Of a DNA stretch of 63,128 nucleotides, positions 43,276 to 54,559 are shown one piece after another. Position 1 is the stretch's first letter. Each line of letters opens with the position of its first letter. The notes beneath the pieces were generated by a model, which saw only the letters and a list, made by a program, of their open reading frames with translations, did not search any database and was not told the DNA's origin. The translations under genes were made by a program, and so were the position numbers. Origin of the DNA: Chara braunii (taxonomy: Eukaryota > Streptophyta > Charophyceae > Charales > Characeae); NCBI GenBank assembly GCA_003427395.1, contig BFEA01000018.1, forward strand, positions 4,237,086-4,300,213. The letters are read 5' to 3'.

Positions 43276-44578
43276 TGTTATGATCCTGGCCAATTTTGAG
43301 ATACCCATTCATCAAATACTACAATGTCGTCCAATTGCAGAAAAAAGAAATGAATGAACTTGAAAGGAGAGAGAGGGTAAGAAGAAGAAGAAGAAGAAAT
43401 AAAGAAGAAGAAGATGATGTACACGAACGTAGACAAATGATAAAGCTCTTCTTCTTCTTCAAATACTCTCCTCCTCCTTTACTACTCCTCTCTTATTCAG
43501 AAAAGAAATAATAGTATAATGTTGAATGGCTGAACTAAAATCAATGTATGAATCCCTCTTTTACTGCATGTATCATTTAAGGTCCACCATAGCCATGACT
43601 GTCTCCCTCACTCTTCACTCTCATAGGTCGAGCCTATGGCGGACTACTGGGCCTTGCCTTGATGCCTAAAGGACAACCCAAAGCAGCTATGGCTGCTCTA
43701 ACTCTGACCGCCATGCCTGACTTTGCCTCAAAGCTTCTTGGTGTAGCCACTCCGACCAGGGTCTTCTTGCTGCAGCGCCCACCAACGTGATGAAGATGGC
43801 TGCCACCATAGCCAGGTAAGTACCTCTAGCGCTCCCCCTTCCTCCTTCTCTTCTTCCTCCTTCGTGTCCTTGTTCTTTCCCTAGCAGCGCTGCTCTTGCG
43901 AGCGTTGCTCCAACCAGCACTCCAACCAGTGTGTCGCCAAACTTGTACACCGACAATGAGGTTGGGCTCTTCGCCTGACCTGGAGGAGATATAGCGGCCT
44001 GCTTGCCTCTCGGGAGGTGACTTCCAAGCCGCTCGGCCTTCCAAGCAACCGGTACCTCCTCCCTTCCGGAGGGAAACATCATTGCAGACTCTGATATTAC
44101 CCGTATAGGCCCTAGACTCAGACTGGTTGGACTGCTTCCCGCCTAGGCCTAGCCTACAACTACTGGAACTCTAAAAATGCACACTTTTGTTTTTGTCTGC
44201 TTGGCCTTCAGCACCCGAAACATCTACCTTTTCAGGGTGTGGTACTGCCCTACCTGCTACTTGAGTGTTTCCCCGCTGCTTCAAGCGTTGCAGACCTCTT
44301 CGCCCGCCACTTGAGTGTTTGCCCCGCCACAAACCTCAATGTCACGGCCACAGGTAAGTACCGTCCCTGAGGGCCCAGCGAACGAACAAGTGCCCTTGCG
44401 GGTCACACACACACTCAAGCCAACTAGTACTCAGATAGTCATGCAGACCAGCAAGCGTGCACACACACAGACATGCAGAACTTAGTAGCAAGCAGGAAAC
44501 TCAACAAGGCATTTAGTCCATGAGCAAAACTTATAAATCAACTGTGTGTCTGAGTCCTTGTTTGGTTGGGTCATCACA
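43276..44578 (-). repeat. 5' LTR
   Basis: 1303 bp. Begins (minus strand) TGTGATGACCCAACCAAACA and ends GGCCAGGATCATAACA, so the TG..CA ends are intact. It should carry the element's promoter and polyadenylation signals; I cannot assign a TATA box with confidence. Confidence 0.92.
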
Positions 44579-44583
44579 CGGTG
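44579..44583. repeat. target-site duplication, right (CGGTG)
   Basis: Partner of TGGTG at 35610-35614; four of five bases match. Confidence 0.7.
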
Positions 44584-45680
44584 CAAGATCATTCAAAAAT
44601 TTGTGAACAGTTGCTGGTGATGTGCACCCACTGTTCCAAACTGCGTGCAAAGCGCAAGGTTTAACTCCAATCCTGTTTTTACTGACCCTGAATTTCATTG
44701 TGCACCGACAACACACAATTTGATGATTTTTTTTGGATGCCATTTTCACGTCATCGTCGTCGATGATACATGATATTTTTGTCCATATCCTTCTACACTG
44801 CGATCCGGCATACCCTAACGAACTTTTCGACACTCATTCAGACTACATGATTGACGACTTTGATAGAGATCTCGTTGTAGTACGTCTCACATGACCTCCT
44901 TAACATCGAAGACCGTTTCCAAAAAGAAGGAAAATAACTTGGAGATAGGTTGTTTGAAGCAACTCGCCTCACAGAAAGACCACGTCCATAAGGAATTCTC
45001 AGGCTAGTAGATGATGAAATATTAACAAACAAAGAAGAATTGCGACATACGCTGATACAAACCTCCCGATGCTGACACCATCACAACATGCAATATTTTG
45101 TGTCGTTAACGTCGCAGAAAATGCCAAACCCCTTTGTCTACTTGTTGATACACCTGCAGGCTGCAGGAACAGGCAAGACATTTTGCTTCAATACCATACT
45201 TGCACACATACATATACGAGATCAGATTGCACTATTTATCACATTTAGCGGCATTAGGACCACTCTCTTAAATGGCGACCGAACTCCATTATTGCTTTAA
45301 GCCACCTGTAAAGCTCGCTCAAACATTGACTCTTGATATTCCCAAACAAAGTGTGTTGGCGCAACTCATAATGGCTTCTGTCATCCTCTTGGACGAAACA
45401 CCTATGATACACAAATACCATATTGAAACACTTAATAAAACTTCACAAAATCTCTGCTCTTTCAACTAACCATTTGGAGGAAAATTTGTCGTTCTTGCAG
45501 GTGACGTCCAACCAATCCTCCTTGTAATCACGAAGAGGACACGCGCGAAGACAATTGATGCATGCATGAAGTCTTCTACATCGTGGCATTACTTTGCAAC
45601 AATGCACATCTTCGAGAACATGCACATTCTCACTCAAAGCATCACCGGTGAAGCACATGATTACATTGAATGATCGCTCT
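44579..45680 (+). pseudogene. Helitron Rep/helicase, C-terminal half (PIF1-like helicase)
   Basis: Continues the frame cut at 35614. GGTGCAAGATCATTC gives GARSFKNL, then TVAGDVHPLFQTACKA, the conserved Helitron stretch before the helicase. Helicase motifs: AAGTGKTFCFNTILAHI (about 45160-45220; Walker A, normally GPGGTGKT); IALFITFSGIRTTLLNGDRT; MASVILLDETPMIHKYHIETLN (Walker B, DE); FGGKFVVLAGDVQPILLVI (about 45474-45530); and ENMHILTQS at about 45.62 kb. It would unwind DNA during rolling-circle transposition. Stops and frameshifts are frequent. The C-terminal helicase motifs after 45.7 kb are not found. Confidence 0.78.
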
Positions 45681-46510
45681 GCCTTGACAACGACGAACTT
45701 TCACATTCGCATAATGCATCAGCCAACTTTGTTGACCTCCCGTCTCACCTTTGCCTTCATGGGGGACTGCAAGAAATGCCAACAACCTCACTGCATACTC
45801 CTTCGACTTTGACTCCCGCTCAAATTTTAACGATTCCACCTACATCCGAATCTTCACCACGTACATATCCACCTTCATCATATACCACTACCATTGAGCC
45901 TTCCATTCCCAGTCAAACCACCTCGCCTTCATCTTCTCACTGAATTGATCCTTCTTCTCTCGAACGCCACGGTTTGGATGACCTTGCTTTCAGTCGACTT
46001 GAGATTCCGACATTTGTTGCAATCATTACAATTGACACTATCACAACACCCTCCCTCGATGACACCCTTCCTCAATCGCACTACTAATCACAAAATACGC
46101 TGCAAAAGAAAATCATGATGAGTACAATAAATGAGATGGATGACATCACGTCCTCCGTGCTCACATACTATCAATCACATCATTGATAAGATTCTTTGGG
46201 AAGACTTCCTTCTCATGGATCATGCAACTTTCTCCCCCTCTCTCTACACCTTCTTTGCTTCATATAAGCACAATGGCGAGCAACAACTCAATCGCCCTCC
46301 ACCTGACCCTTCCGTGAGAACAACATTCACCCAATTCAGAATATTGCTCTTAAAACTTTTCCAACGTGATCAGTACCGTTCCACATGTTCCCATACAGGC
46401 CTCGCCAAGTACAAACATGATCGCATCATTGATGCCTACCACAATACGCCATCACTTCTGCAAGTGCCCCCCCCCCCCCCCCTCTCCCCTCCCCCCTCCA
46501 TCTCCTGGCT
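45681..46510. other. post-Helitron sequence, unassigned
   Basis: Frames such as 46131-46580 have no domain I recognise. A C homopolymer lies at about 46467-46483. It may be the rest of the Helitron (3' part), but no clear CTRR end with preceding hairpin was identified. Confidence 0.35.
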
Positions 46511-46586
46511 GTCCAGAAAACATACCCTCGTTGGTGGCACCCCCTCCAACCGTGGGGATGTACATATGCAACAACACTGATCCACG
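46511..46586. repeat. 76 bp direct repeat, left copy
   Basis: GTCCAGAAAACATACCCTCG through CTGATCCACG. It differs from 46731-46806 at one base (CCAACC versus CCAAAC). Confidence 0.97.
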
Positions 46587-46730
46587 TGTCACACAACCTA
46601 AAATTCTCGTACCAATAGGCAAACCATTATTGATTAAAACAACAACATTTCTATCAAATTGTAAATAACCTCCATTTTTTCGGTATTTGGTGGCTTTTTT
46701 TGTTTCCACTACAATAGCTTTAAGCACATT
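46584..46730 (-). pseudogene. ribosomal protein uL14 (rpl14) gene fragment, organelle-like
   Basis: On the minus strand this encodes [20 protein letters not shown] (46727-46668) followed by [20 protein letters not shown] and RILGCVTR. The stretch aligns residue by residue with the C-terminal half of bacterial/organellar ribosomal protein L14: DVLKAVVVRTKK, then a FD.NA.VL.N box, then PIGTRIFGPVTREL. Only about 49 of ~120 residues are present, without start, N-terminus or the last ~20 residues. uL14 sits at the large-subunit interface. Codons are strongly AT-biased (TTA, ATT, AAT, AAA), as in organelle genes. The fragment fills exactly the interval between two 76 bp direct repeats. It could be a nuclear insertion of mitochondrial or plastid DNA, or a captured exon. 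Confidence 0.75.
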
Positions 46731-46806
46731 GTCCAGAAAACATACCCTCGTTGGTGGCACCCCCTCCAAACGTGGGGATGTACATATGCAACAACACTGA
46801 TCCACG
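46731..46806. repeat. 76 bp direct repeat, right copy
   Basis: Second copy of 46511-46586, 220 bp downstream, 75 of 76 bases identical. Confidence 0.97.
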
Positions 46807-48987
46807 ACATACTCGCTTCTCGCCACACGCTTGCGATGTAGAACATCCCACATACCCCAGGAGCCTGGGAATATCTCAGTTACCTCATTGTCGTTCATCA
46901 CCGTGAGGCACAACGTCAACGACCTCCCTTCCACATCTACAGAGCTGATGTCGTTCGCAAAACTCTCTCCTTTCGCCATGCTCCAAGCTCGTCTGACCGT
47001 CCAAGATGAAGACCGACGAACGACCAAGCCACGAGGACAAAGTCAGGGACATCGGACAACGACCAAGGCGGTTATCAATAGAAAATTGCAAGCACCAAAA
47101 GGCAGACACAAACTGTGTCATGTGTTGCCTGCCCATTTCTCTTATTTCTTTCCTCCCTCCCTCACCTCCTATACATTTTTTTTTTCCTTTCCTTTTCCCC
47201 CTTCCAACGCATGCTGCATACAAGGAAGCACAAGAGACACTTGGCAATTGCCTCCGCATTTCTCTGTTTTACTTTGCATGGATTCCCATCACATTCGGTC
47301 AAAGGTCTGCTTTTGGATTTCTGAACCCTTCCCTCTCTGCAACTTCTCTTCGAGGAAACATCTTGTGTTATGGTTGTACCTATCTCTCTACATTCATGTT
47401 TCTCCTTTGCAAATTCCTGTGAAGTTCTCAATTGAACATACTCTGTTTGTCCTTTGTTTGTCACGCATTGCTCCTTCACCGCGGCGGGCGGAGCCACAGT
47501 GGGTTATCTTGTCACTTGAAAGGAAACAGAGGTCGGGACCCTCTACACTACCACATAGACTTTGCCCTTACAATGGAGAGTTTCTCGCTGACTGTGCCAG
47601 AGGTATTTGGTTTCTCATAATTACTCTTTCAAAAAATAAGAAGGAAAGCTTTTTAGTAGCATGGTCTATCATGGTGTGGGCGTCAGTAGTGGGGTTGCGG
47701 GGTGTATGGGTTGGCTTGCCCCACAACAGGAACAAAGGGTCACAAAACAGTATCGTTGTTCCTCTTGACACAGTCAGTCAGATATGGAACAAAGGTCTGG
47801 TAGCGAATGCATAGTTAGATCTGGTGTCTTGAAGAAAGATTGACGAGGGAGATTCTCTAGTATACTCACTCGCAGAACAACTGACACCTCAAACCACCAG
47901 TACCTTTCCCCACTTGAAAAAAAAATATGCGGTTGTTAACAAGGGGGGTCGCGCAAACAAATGCCCAGTCGCGGTTGGAGGACCGGCCAGAATATACAAA
48001 CCAGACAAAAAAAAAAAAAACTATCTGTAGGAGATTCCACACAGAAAAAAAAAGAAAAACAACGAAATAGAACGAAAAGATTCACTGCACCATCAGCCTG
48101 GGTCAGACGCCGAAGTGGAACCCGGGCAGAGCAACCGATCTCTGCCATAGTTGGAGAAGTAGGAGGTGAGGGAGGGAGGGAAAGGAGTAGCATAGTAGGT
48201 AGATGTACCATAATACAATAGGGGGAAAGTATAGGGGAGCTGGAAGTAGGTTAGAGCGAATAGGATAGTGAGCAAAAATAGGGAAGCTGGAAGTAGGTGA
48301 AGGGGGTAGGCAGCGGGGCATTGGGGGGGGGAGGGAGGGGTTAAGGAGGGAAGAAAAACATAAAATATTCTAAAAAGGTTGTAAATAGACAGGCTGGGAA
48401 CTTAGGAGATCACTCGAGAGAGTAGTTCGAAAGTTTCCTGTATGAATAAGATGTGGTGGAAGTAAGTGGTTAAGTGACCTATGGTGGGAGTATGGGGTGC
48501 AGTGGTAAGGACGGTGAAGTGAGGAAGTATGAGAGTAATTGGGAAGTAAGATAAAGTAAGTACGAACGTGATGCTGGAAACATGGGGGCTTAAAATGGTA
48601 GGGCTGGAAACCAGGGATAAAAGGATATTAGGACAATATAAGGCTCAAACAGGTATAAATGGGGAGGATAAGGCTTAGGTAGAAGAAAGGGTAATAAGGG
48701 TTGGATTAGATGGTGCATGAGATAGTGACAGGTAAACATAGGTGTTATGTGGCCTGAGGAGGTGCTAGGAGAACCCCCCCCCCTTGCGCCCTGCTTTCCG
48801 GGATGTTGCCCTGCTGTGTGACTGGGTGCGGACCAGCAGGGCAACCCCCTCCCTTCCTCAGGGATTGGGGGGAGGGACGCCCTGTAGCAGGTCCCCCCTT
48901 GTAGGCGGCTAGGGCCGCAAGGGATAGGTTGACTTTTTCACTCGTATTCTCCCCCTTCTTCTCTTGGATGTACAAATGTGTTTGCCG
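46807..48987. other. non-coding DNA, partly low complexity
   Basis: Frames at 46831-47814 (+) and 46885-47259 (-) show no domain. Around 48.1-48.75 kb the plus strand is A/G-rich with a short direct repeat (AGCTGGAAGTAGGT at about 48238 and 48286). 48.77-48.91 kb has C and G runs and GCCCTGC repeats. No gene is supported. Confidence 0.45.
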
Positions 48988-51107
48988 ATGATGTTTTTAC
49001 TACGAAAATGCAATGAATATTCAAAAGCACTAGCAACAGAATGCCATTCTGAGGAAAAACATATCTTACAACAAATTCAACAACTTCAACATCATAAAAC
49101 TAATTCAGAAGATACAAAAATCATGGAAACACTAGCAGGTGAAATTGTTAAGCTAGAGCAAAAATTACTAAGTTACATGGAGTATCGTTGACATTGGATT
49201 CGGATTAGGGGAAAGCTTAGAAAGCACTACATGGAAGGATCGATGGACGCCCGTTTCTTTGCAATGGCGAGGGTACGGACTAGAAGAACAGTGATAGAAG
49301 CATTAAGGGACCAACAAAATGGTGAGGATTATCTACTCATGTCAACTGCAGCCTGCACCAAAATAGCGAGAGATTTCTTTCAAAAACTATACTCGTCAGA
49401 AATTTGTGATATTCCACAAGAACAATGTAATGAGAAAATTGAGGAATTCTTATTCCCCTTAACCAATAAATTAACAAATGAACATCAAGAGATGTTTGAA
49501 ATGCCCCTTAACAAATGAACAGCAAGAGGAAGTCTGAACAACCTTAATGCTAATGGAAGAAAATAAAACTCCAGGCATCGATGGATTTTCCAAGGAATTC
49601 CGGGAATCAAGTTGGGATTTCCTTTCACAAGACCTAAGAACTTTTACCAAGAAGTTTTGATAACAGGAAAAATATGGGAGATTTTAGGACAAGGAATATG
49701 AACCCTGCTGTAGAAAAAAGGAAGTAAATCGAATATTCGAAACTATCGCCCAATCAACCTACTCACAGTGGTCTATAAGTTGGTGGCAAAGGCGTTGACA
49801 AACAAATTAACAAAGGTCATAGTAGATATTATCCATCCAGCTCAAACCGACTTTATAAATGGAAAAAATATTCAAGACAATGTGTTATTAATCAATGAGC
49901 TGGTCAAGCTATCTCGCCAATCCAAACACAATACGACAATTTTTTTATAGACTTTGAAAAAACATATGATCATGTGCATTGGTAGTTCTTGAACAAATGT
50001 TTAGAAAAACTCGAGTTTGGTCTTTACTTCAGAAGATGGATTAAAATTTTACACCATAATGCTACCACTAGGGTAATGATTAATGGTAATGTGACCCCAC
50101 CTATCTCATTACATAGATCTGTTAGACAATGAGACCCGATTGCGTCCTTTCTGTTTGTAATTGTAATGGAGGCTTTAGCTGCTAACCTAAGGAAACATAA
50201 GGACATAAAACGCATCCAAGTCACGTTAATACCCGAGGAGGTTATACCTGTCTGCTCCTTTTTTGTTGATGATCCATCTCTCATGATTGAAGCATCGTAT
50301 GAAAATATGACGGTTGTACAAGGAATGATGGATAAATTTTGTCGCCGCTTGGGCATGAGGGTTAACTGGGGAAGTAAGACTCTAGGATGGTGGATCCATC
50401 ACCAAGGAGTACGGCCTCCAGAACAACCTAGAGTGAAATGAGTCGCATTGGACCCGATTGTGCCCTTTCTATGTATAATTATAATGGAGGCTTTAATTGC
50501 TAACCTAAGGAAACATAAGGACATCAAACGCATCCAAGTCACTTCAATACCCGAGGAGGCTATACCTGTCTGCTCCCTTTTTGTTGATGATCTATCTCTC
50601 ATGACTGAAGCATCACATGAAAATATGACGGTTGTACAAGGAATGATGGACAAATTATGTCGCCGCTTGGACATAAGGGTTAACTGGGAAAGTAAGACTT
50701 TAGGATGGTGGATCCATCACCAGGAAGTACGGCCTCCAGAACAACTCAGAGTGAAATAAGTCGCATTGGACACACCAGTAAGAATTATAGGTATTTCCTT
50801 CACTGTGGAAGGAAAGTCACTTACAAATAGCGAATAAATTACCGGACAAGCACAAACAAAACTAAAATTGTGGAAAAATAAGCATACTTTTGTAATGGGA
50901 CGTGCAATGGTTATTAATAATGTGGTAATCACTTCTATCTGGTACAAGTCAGCTATTTGACCTATGGACAAATCGGCGTTAAAAACTTTACAAAAACAAA
51001 TGGTACCTTTCCTATGGAGAGGTAATCATGAGAGTCAAAATGTCATTCGGAGGGTAGTGTGGCAATCAGTGATACAAACCAAGGGGGGACTGGGTATCAT
51101 AGACCCC
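48988..51107 (+). pseudogene. LINE copy 2, ORF2 part A (linker and RT), 5'-truncated
   Basis: Same family as the LINE at 58.3-63 kb. It starts abruptly at FLLRKCNEYSKALA, corresponding to the middle of the linker after the endonuclease. It continues with DARFFAMARVRTRRTVIEAL, VYKLVAKALTNKLTKVI, HPAQTDFINGKNIQDNVLLI, a DFEKTYDHVH-like stretch, and twice over the RT active-site block with FVDD. It ends in LWRGNHESQNVIRRVVWQS and GGLGIIDP at 51107, where homology stops. Stops and frameshifts are numerous. Continuation is found at 56379. Confidence 0.85.
50131..50766 (+). repeat. 318 bp in-frame tandem duplication of the RT palm
   Basis: ATGGAGGCTTTA occurs at 50166 and 50484, exactly 318 bp (106 codons) apart. 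Both units encode MEALxANLRKHKDIKRIQVT, then PVCSxFVDDxSLM, the catalytic YxDD-type box, and GWWIHHQ.VRPPEQ. The copies differ at roughly 8-10% of bases. A TGA stop separates the units. Confidence 0.92.
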
Positions 51108-52061
51108 GTGTCGAGTGCATCGGTTCCCGCCTTTACGCAAAGTGCGGGAGCCCTCCCAGCCATGTTACGCAGGAGTAAACAAAACAAAAACATCAGCAGA
51201 GACAACTTAAGGACGACACAAAATAACTTCGCGAGCCACCGAGACGGCCTCGATTGCGTCGCCCCTACGTCGCTCTAGCCGGGTACGCGAACTATACATC
51301 CCGCGGTCTCCTACGACAAGATAGATCCCCACGATCCCCTACGACAGGATAGGTTCCCGCGGGGCATAAAATTTCCTTCCTTAAAGGGTTGTCACCACCC
51401 TTAAGGGCGTATTCTTACCGAGCTACTGACCTACGTGCGAAAGTTTTTAGGTGCAATTGTAGAGGTAGGTCAGCCGAGGGCATTTGCTTGTTCGTTGTAG
51501 TTTAGATACGTTTGGTTAACGCCAAACGGACCCGAGCGTCGTTCGTTCCTTAAGGCGCTGATCTCCTACGTACGAAGCGGACGTCGACCGACTAGGACGG
51601 TCTCAACCAAGCGTGAAACCAAAGTTAATCCTAGTTCCTTAGACACATTGTCAAAAGAAAGTTATGATAACCGTACATAATTACATCAAAAGAGATCGAC
51701 CATAGTCGATAGGAAAATATATCCGATATGAAATGATAACCAAAAGAACTAGAATCATCATACGATAAATCCAATAATACAAGATCAAAATAAAATCTGA
51801 CCACCCTGAATTAAACTCCACAAAAATCATACAGTTACCAACGAGGAGTTGACTTCTGACAATAACATAGATGTAACCAACAAAGTAGTCGGACAACCTT
51901 CGTTTTGACTTGATGATATACGCTGTTATTCATTTCACCCTACCGCCGACCTAAGATTAAACACGCTCACACCCGTCTCCATACAGTCCTAAATCTTATT
52001 GGATGACAGACTGCTTTGCAGATGATTCTTGATCAGATGCATTGCTTGAAGTGTTGCATGC

Positions 52062-52250
52062 CTCTTTCTCTAGGAAGTGGTCTGGGGTACTCCTCCTCCT
52101 CGCCCGAGCATAAGACTCGGATCTCAGAAGTCGAGCCGTCTCCACCGAATCAGCAGAGTACCCCCCCGTAGAACGATCTACTCTGGGTCGATAACAGGGA
52201 CGACTCCTAAAGCAACAAACCCCCGCCCCAGATGCTTCCTAGAGAAATAG
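52062..52250. repeat. ~190 bp foldback (inverted repeat)
   Basis: CTCTTTCTCTAGGAAGTGGTCTGGGG (52062-52087) pairs with the sequence ending at 52250, which reversed reads CTATTTCTCTAGGAAGCATC then TGGGG. About 22 of 25 bases match, with a ~140 bp loop containing GAGTACC..CCCCGTAG-type palindromic pieces. Possibly a small MITE. Confidence 0.55.
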
Positions 52251-53489
52251 AATATGTCCACTGCGAGTAACTTTCACTTATTTTCATTCCTCCTGAGTTC
52301 AGGGTAGCTTGGACGAAAAACAAACTGAAGGAGATAGAAAATGAGAATCATTTGGACAAGTATAGATAGATAAGGTAATTCAGGATAAAATGGGTAAACC
52401 TAAGGAAAATAACTAAGTCTAATTATCTCGATCTTCATTATATTGACAAAGTTTCTTTCACTGTACCCGCTGAAACCATTCACCTCAAGATACAAATGTT
52501 TTTAACATACAAACAGGCGAAAGGTAGAAATAAAATAATTTTTTTCCTTTTCTCCAATTAGCAAAATCAATCTCCTTTTCAAGCATCCTTCTACCCACCT
52601 GCACACCAAGCCAAGCAACAAGTTCAAAGATAAACCAATACAACCCCGCACCCAAGTCAGACATTCTCATTCACATGTAAACACACATTTCTTTTCCCTT
52701 TTCAACGAACATTCAATGAACAGGGTCAAGCAAGTGCGAGTTCACACAGGTGTGAAGAAAAATTTGAATCATTCAACTGACCGACCTTGAATGAAGTTTG
52801 AATCGTCTCACTCAAGAAAGCGGAGTATTATGTCAATCAAATAAAAAATATCCGCTTTTGAAGTCCAAAATATACGGTCCACAACTCCACAAGTTGTGGT
52901 TGTTCCATTGAATGACGGTTCGACTCTCCCTCCAAGTGCCAGATGAGCAGAGGTTGGACCTCAACAAAACTTCAAATGAAATAGTCTCCAAAAGGATGTT
53001 CCCATGATCAAGTCTCACGTGGCCCCAATGTTCCGGACAATCTTAACGCAGTCCCATTACACCGCGTCCTCCAAGGATCTGTCCCAAACCAACTCGCAAA
53101 TCTACACCGCCTCTCACCACGTCCGCTCTCAATAACCACACCAACAAGTTCGTCCCGATCTCAAAATTAGTCCCACCTGGTCCCAAAACGGTCCTAAGTG
53201 GTCCCACGTTACCGCCCAAGCACCGTATGGTCCCAAACTCAAAATCCGCTTGCTCAGCACGCCGCAAAAAAAATAAAAGTGGCCCTGGTTGAAAACCGCA
53301 CGTGCCGCGAGCCCCAACGACTACTCCGCTGCGTGCATCCAATCCGCACTCTCTTCATGTCGTCGGCCCACACACCACAACCGCACATACCCAATCATGC
53401 ACCAGTGCCATCCCAACCTCTAGGCCGCACAAGAATCTACCATAATCATTGTTAAAAAAAAAATAATAACGGGGATTACCTCTTGCCGT
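52251..53489. other. non-coding DNA without a supported gene
   Basis: No domain in any frame. 53.04-53.25 kb repeats GGTCCCA- and GTCCCAAA-like words on the plus strand. Confidence 0.45.
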
Positions 53490-53880
53490 ACCGTTAAAAC
53501 CGGTACCATGTCTTCGTGTCGTACCACCGCCTAATCATACACAAAAAAATGGCACCATTGCGATGCAAAAGATCCGTAGCATTTGCCCTCACAATATTGT
53601 TGCCGACCGCCAACCGGACAACACTTCCTTACACACAAAAGTGTTGACGCCGCCGCCAAATTCGGCAGCATAGTCCCCACCGGATACACTGCCATTGTTG
53701 TACCGCTAAATTCGACAGCACTTCCCCTTATGGAGACCTCGATGACGCCGCGCTGCCAGTCCGGTAGCATTTTCCCACTGGCAGTGTTGTTGCCGCCGTG
53801 CCAAAAAAATGGCATCACTTCCCTCTAAAAAAACTTGCCGCCGAGTCAAAATTTCGGCAGTGTAACCCTGACGACCCTTG
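53490..53880. repeat. degenerate ~49 bp minisatellite, about eight units
   Basis: A unit of the type TTGCCGCCG...CAAATTCGGCAGCAxTTCCCC recurs. The AGCA..CCC landmark falls at about 53578, 53618, 53667, 53717, 53766, 53814 and 53859, mostly 46-50 bp apart. Many units hold an internal stem (GCCGnnnnTTCGGCAG). Frames on both strands are repeat by-products. Confidence 0.7.
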
Positions 53881-54559
53881 TCGCTCACTACACTGTCCAG
53901 CCCTGACGCAACTCACCGGCCGCAGCACCCATGCAGAGGTGGGGCAGTGAGCTCCTAGCCTCGGCTATGGCTTCCCTCCTCCTCTAGTGCTCTAGCAGAC
54001 CTCCACTCTCCTCTCCGATAACACTTCCTCTCATCCTGCAGACTTCCACTTCCTCCATCAACAACACTTCTTGACTCCTCTTCGACAACACCTCCCCACA
54101 GTAGCAGCCAACCAACATTCAGTCAAGTGAATGGCCCAGCAGCACTGCCACAAGTGTGAGGTTGATGGGTGGAGTGATGACTTTTATAACCAGCCGATGG
54201 CATGCGGGCAGCTGCTTTGTCCACAGCCAGGCAAAAATTTGTCGGTGCTCCTGACCCGCGATCTAGATTAATGGCCAGAAGCCCGGTGCCTTGGTTTTCC
54301 CTTAGGGGAACCAAGGTCATCAACCCCCAGAAGTATTTGGCTGTTTTCTCAGGCCAGATACTCCTGTAAATGGTTGTACTCAACCATTTACTACTGCCTG
54401 CTCAAAACGAATAGGCGATGTCCCATCAGCCCCTCAAACTTTTTTGGGTTGTACTTGTCCCGCGGCAGCCACGTACGTGACCGTTATTGTTTTTTCCCTT
54501 TCTTTTCTTCTCTTCTCTTGTACCCCCCCCCCCCCTTCTTTTCCTTATGCAGGGGGCAA
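53881..54559. other. non-coding, C/T-rich
   Basis: CTCCTC/ACAACACTTCC-rich sequence around 53.98-54.1 kb, then unremarkable DNA. No gene. Confidence 0.45.

Larger units (their letters stand above)
35615..44578 (-). mobile_element. Ty3/gypsy LTR retrotransposon (chromovirus-like), ~9.0 kb
   Basis: Complete structure on the minus strand: 5' LTR (44578-43276), primer-binding site complementary to initiator tRNA-Met, gag, protease, RT, RNase H, integrase with chromodomain-like tail, purine-rich tract, 3' LTR (36861-35615). Pol order PR-RT-RH-IN defines Ty3/gypsy. All genes are disrupted. The LTRs differ by roughly 10-15% plus indels, so the insertion is old. It landed in a Helitron helicase gene. 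Confidence 0.92.

Noticed and set aside
46511-46806. 76 bp repeats as LTRs of a tiny LTR retrotransposon (TRIM/SMART)
   Set aside because: TGTCC..TCCA ends and ~295 bp total length fit loosely, but there is no primer-binding site, no polypurine tract and no matching 5 bp flanks, while the interior is a ribosomal-protein fragment.
46831-47814. 327-codon open frame
   Set aside because: No domain, low-complexity Phe/Pro/Ser stretches, and parts overlap an equally open opposite strand; not supported as a gene.
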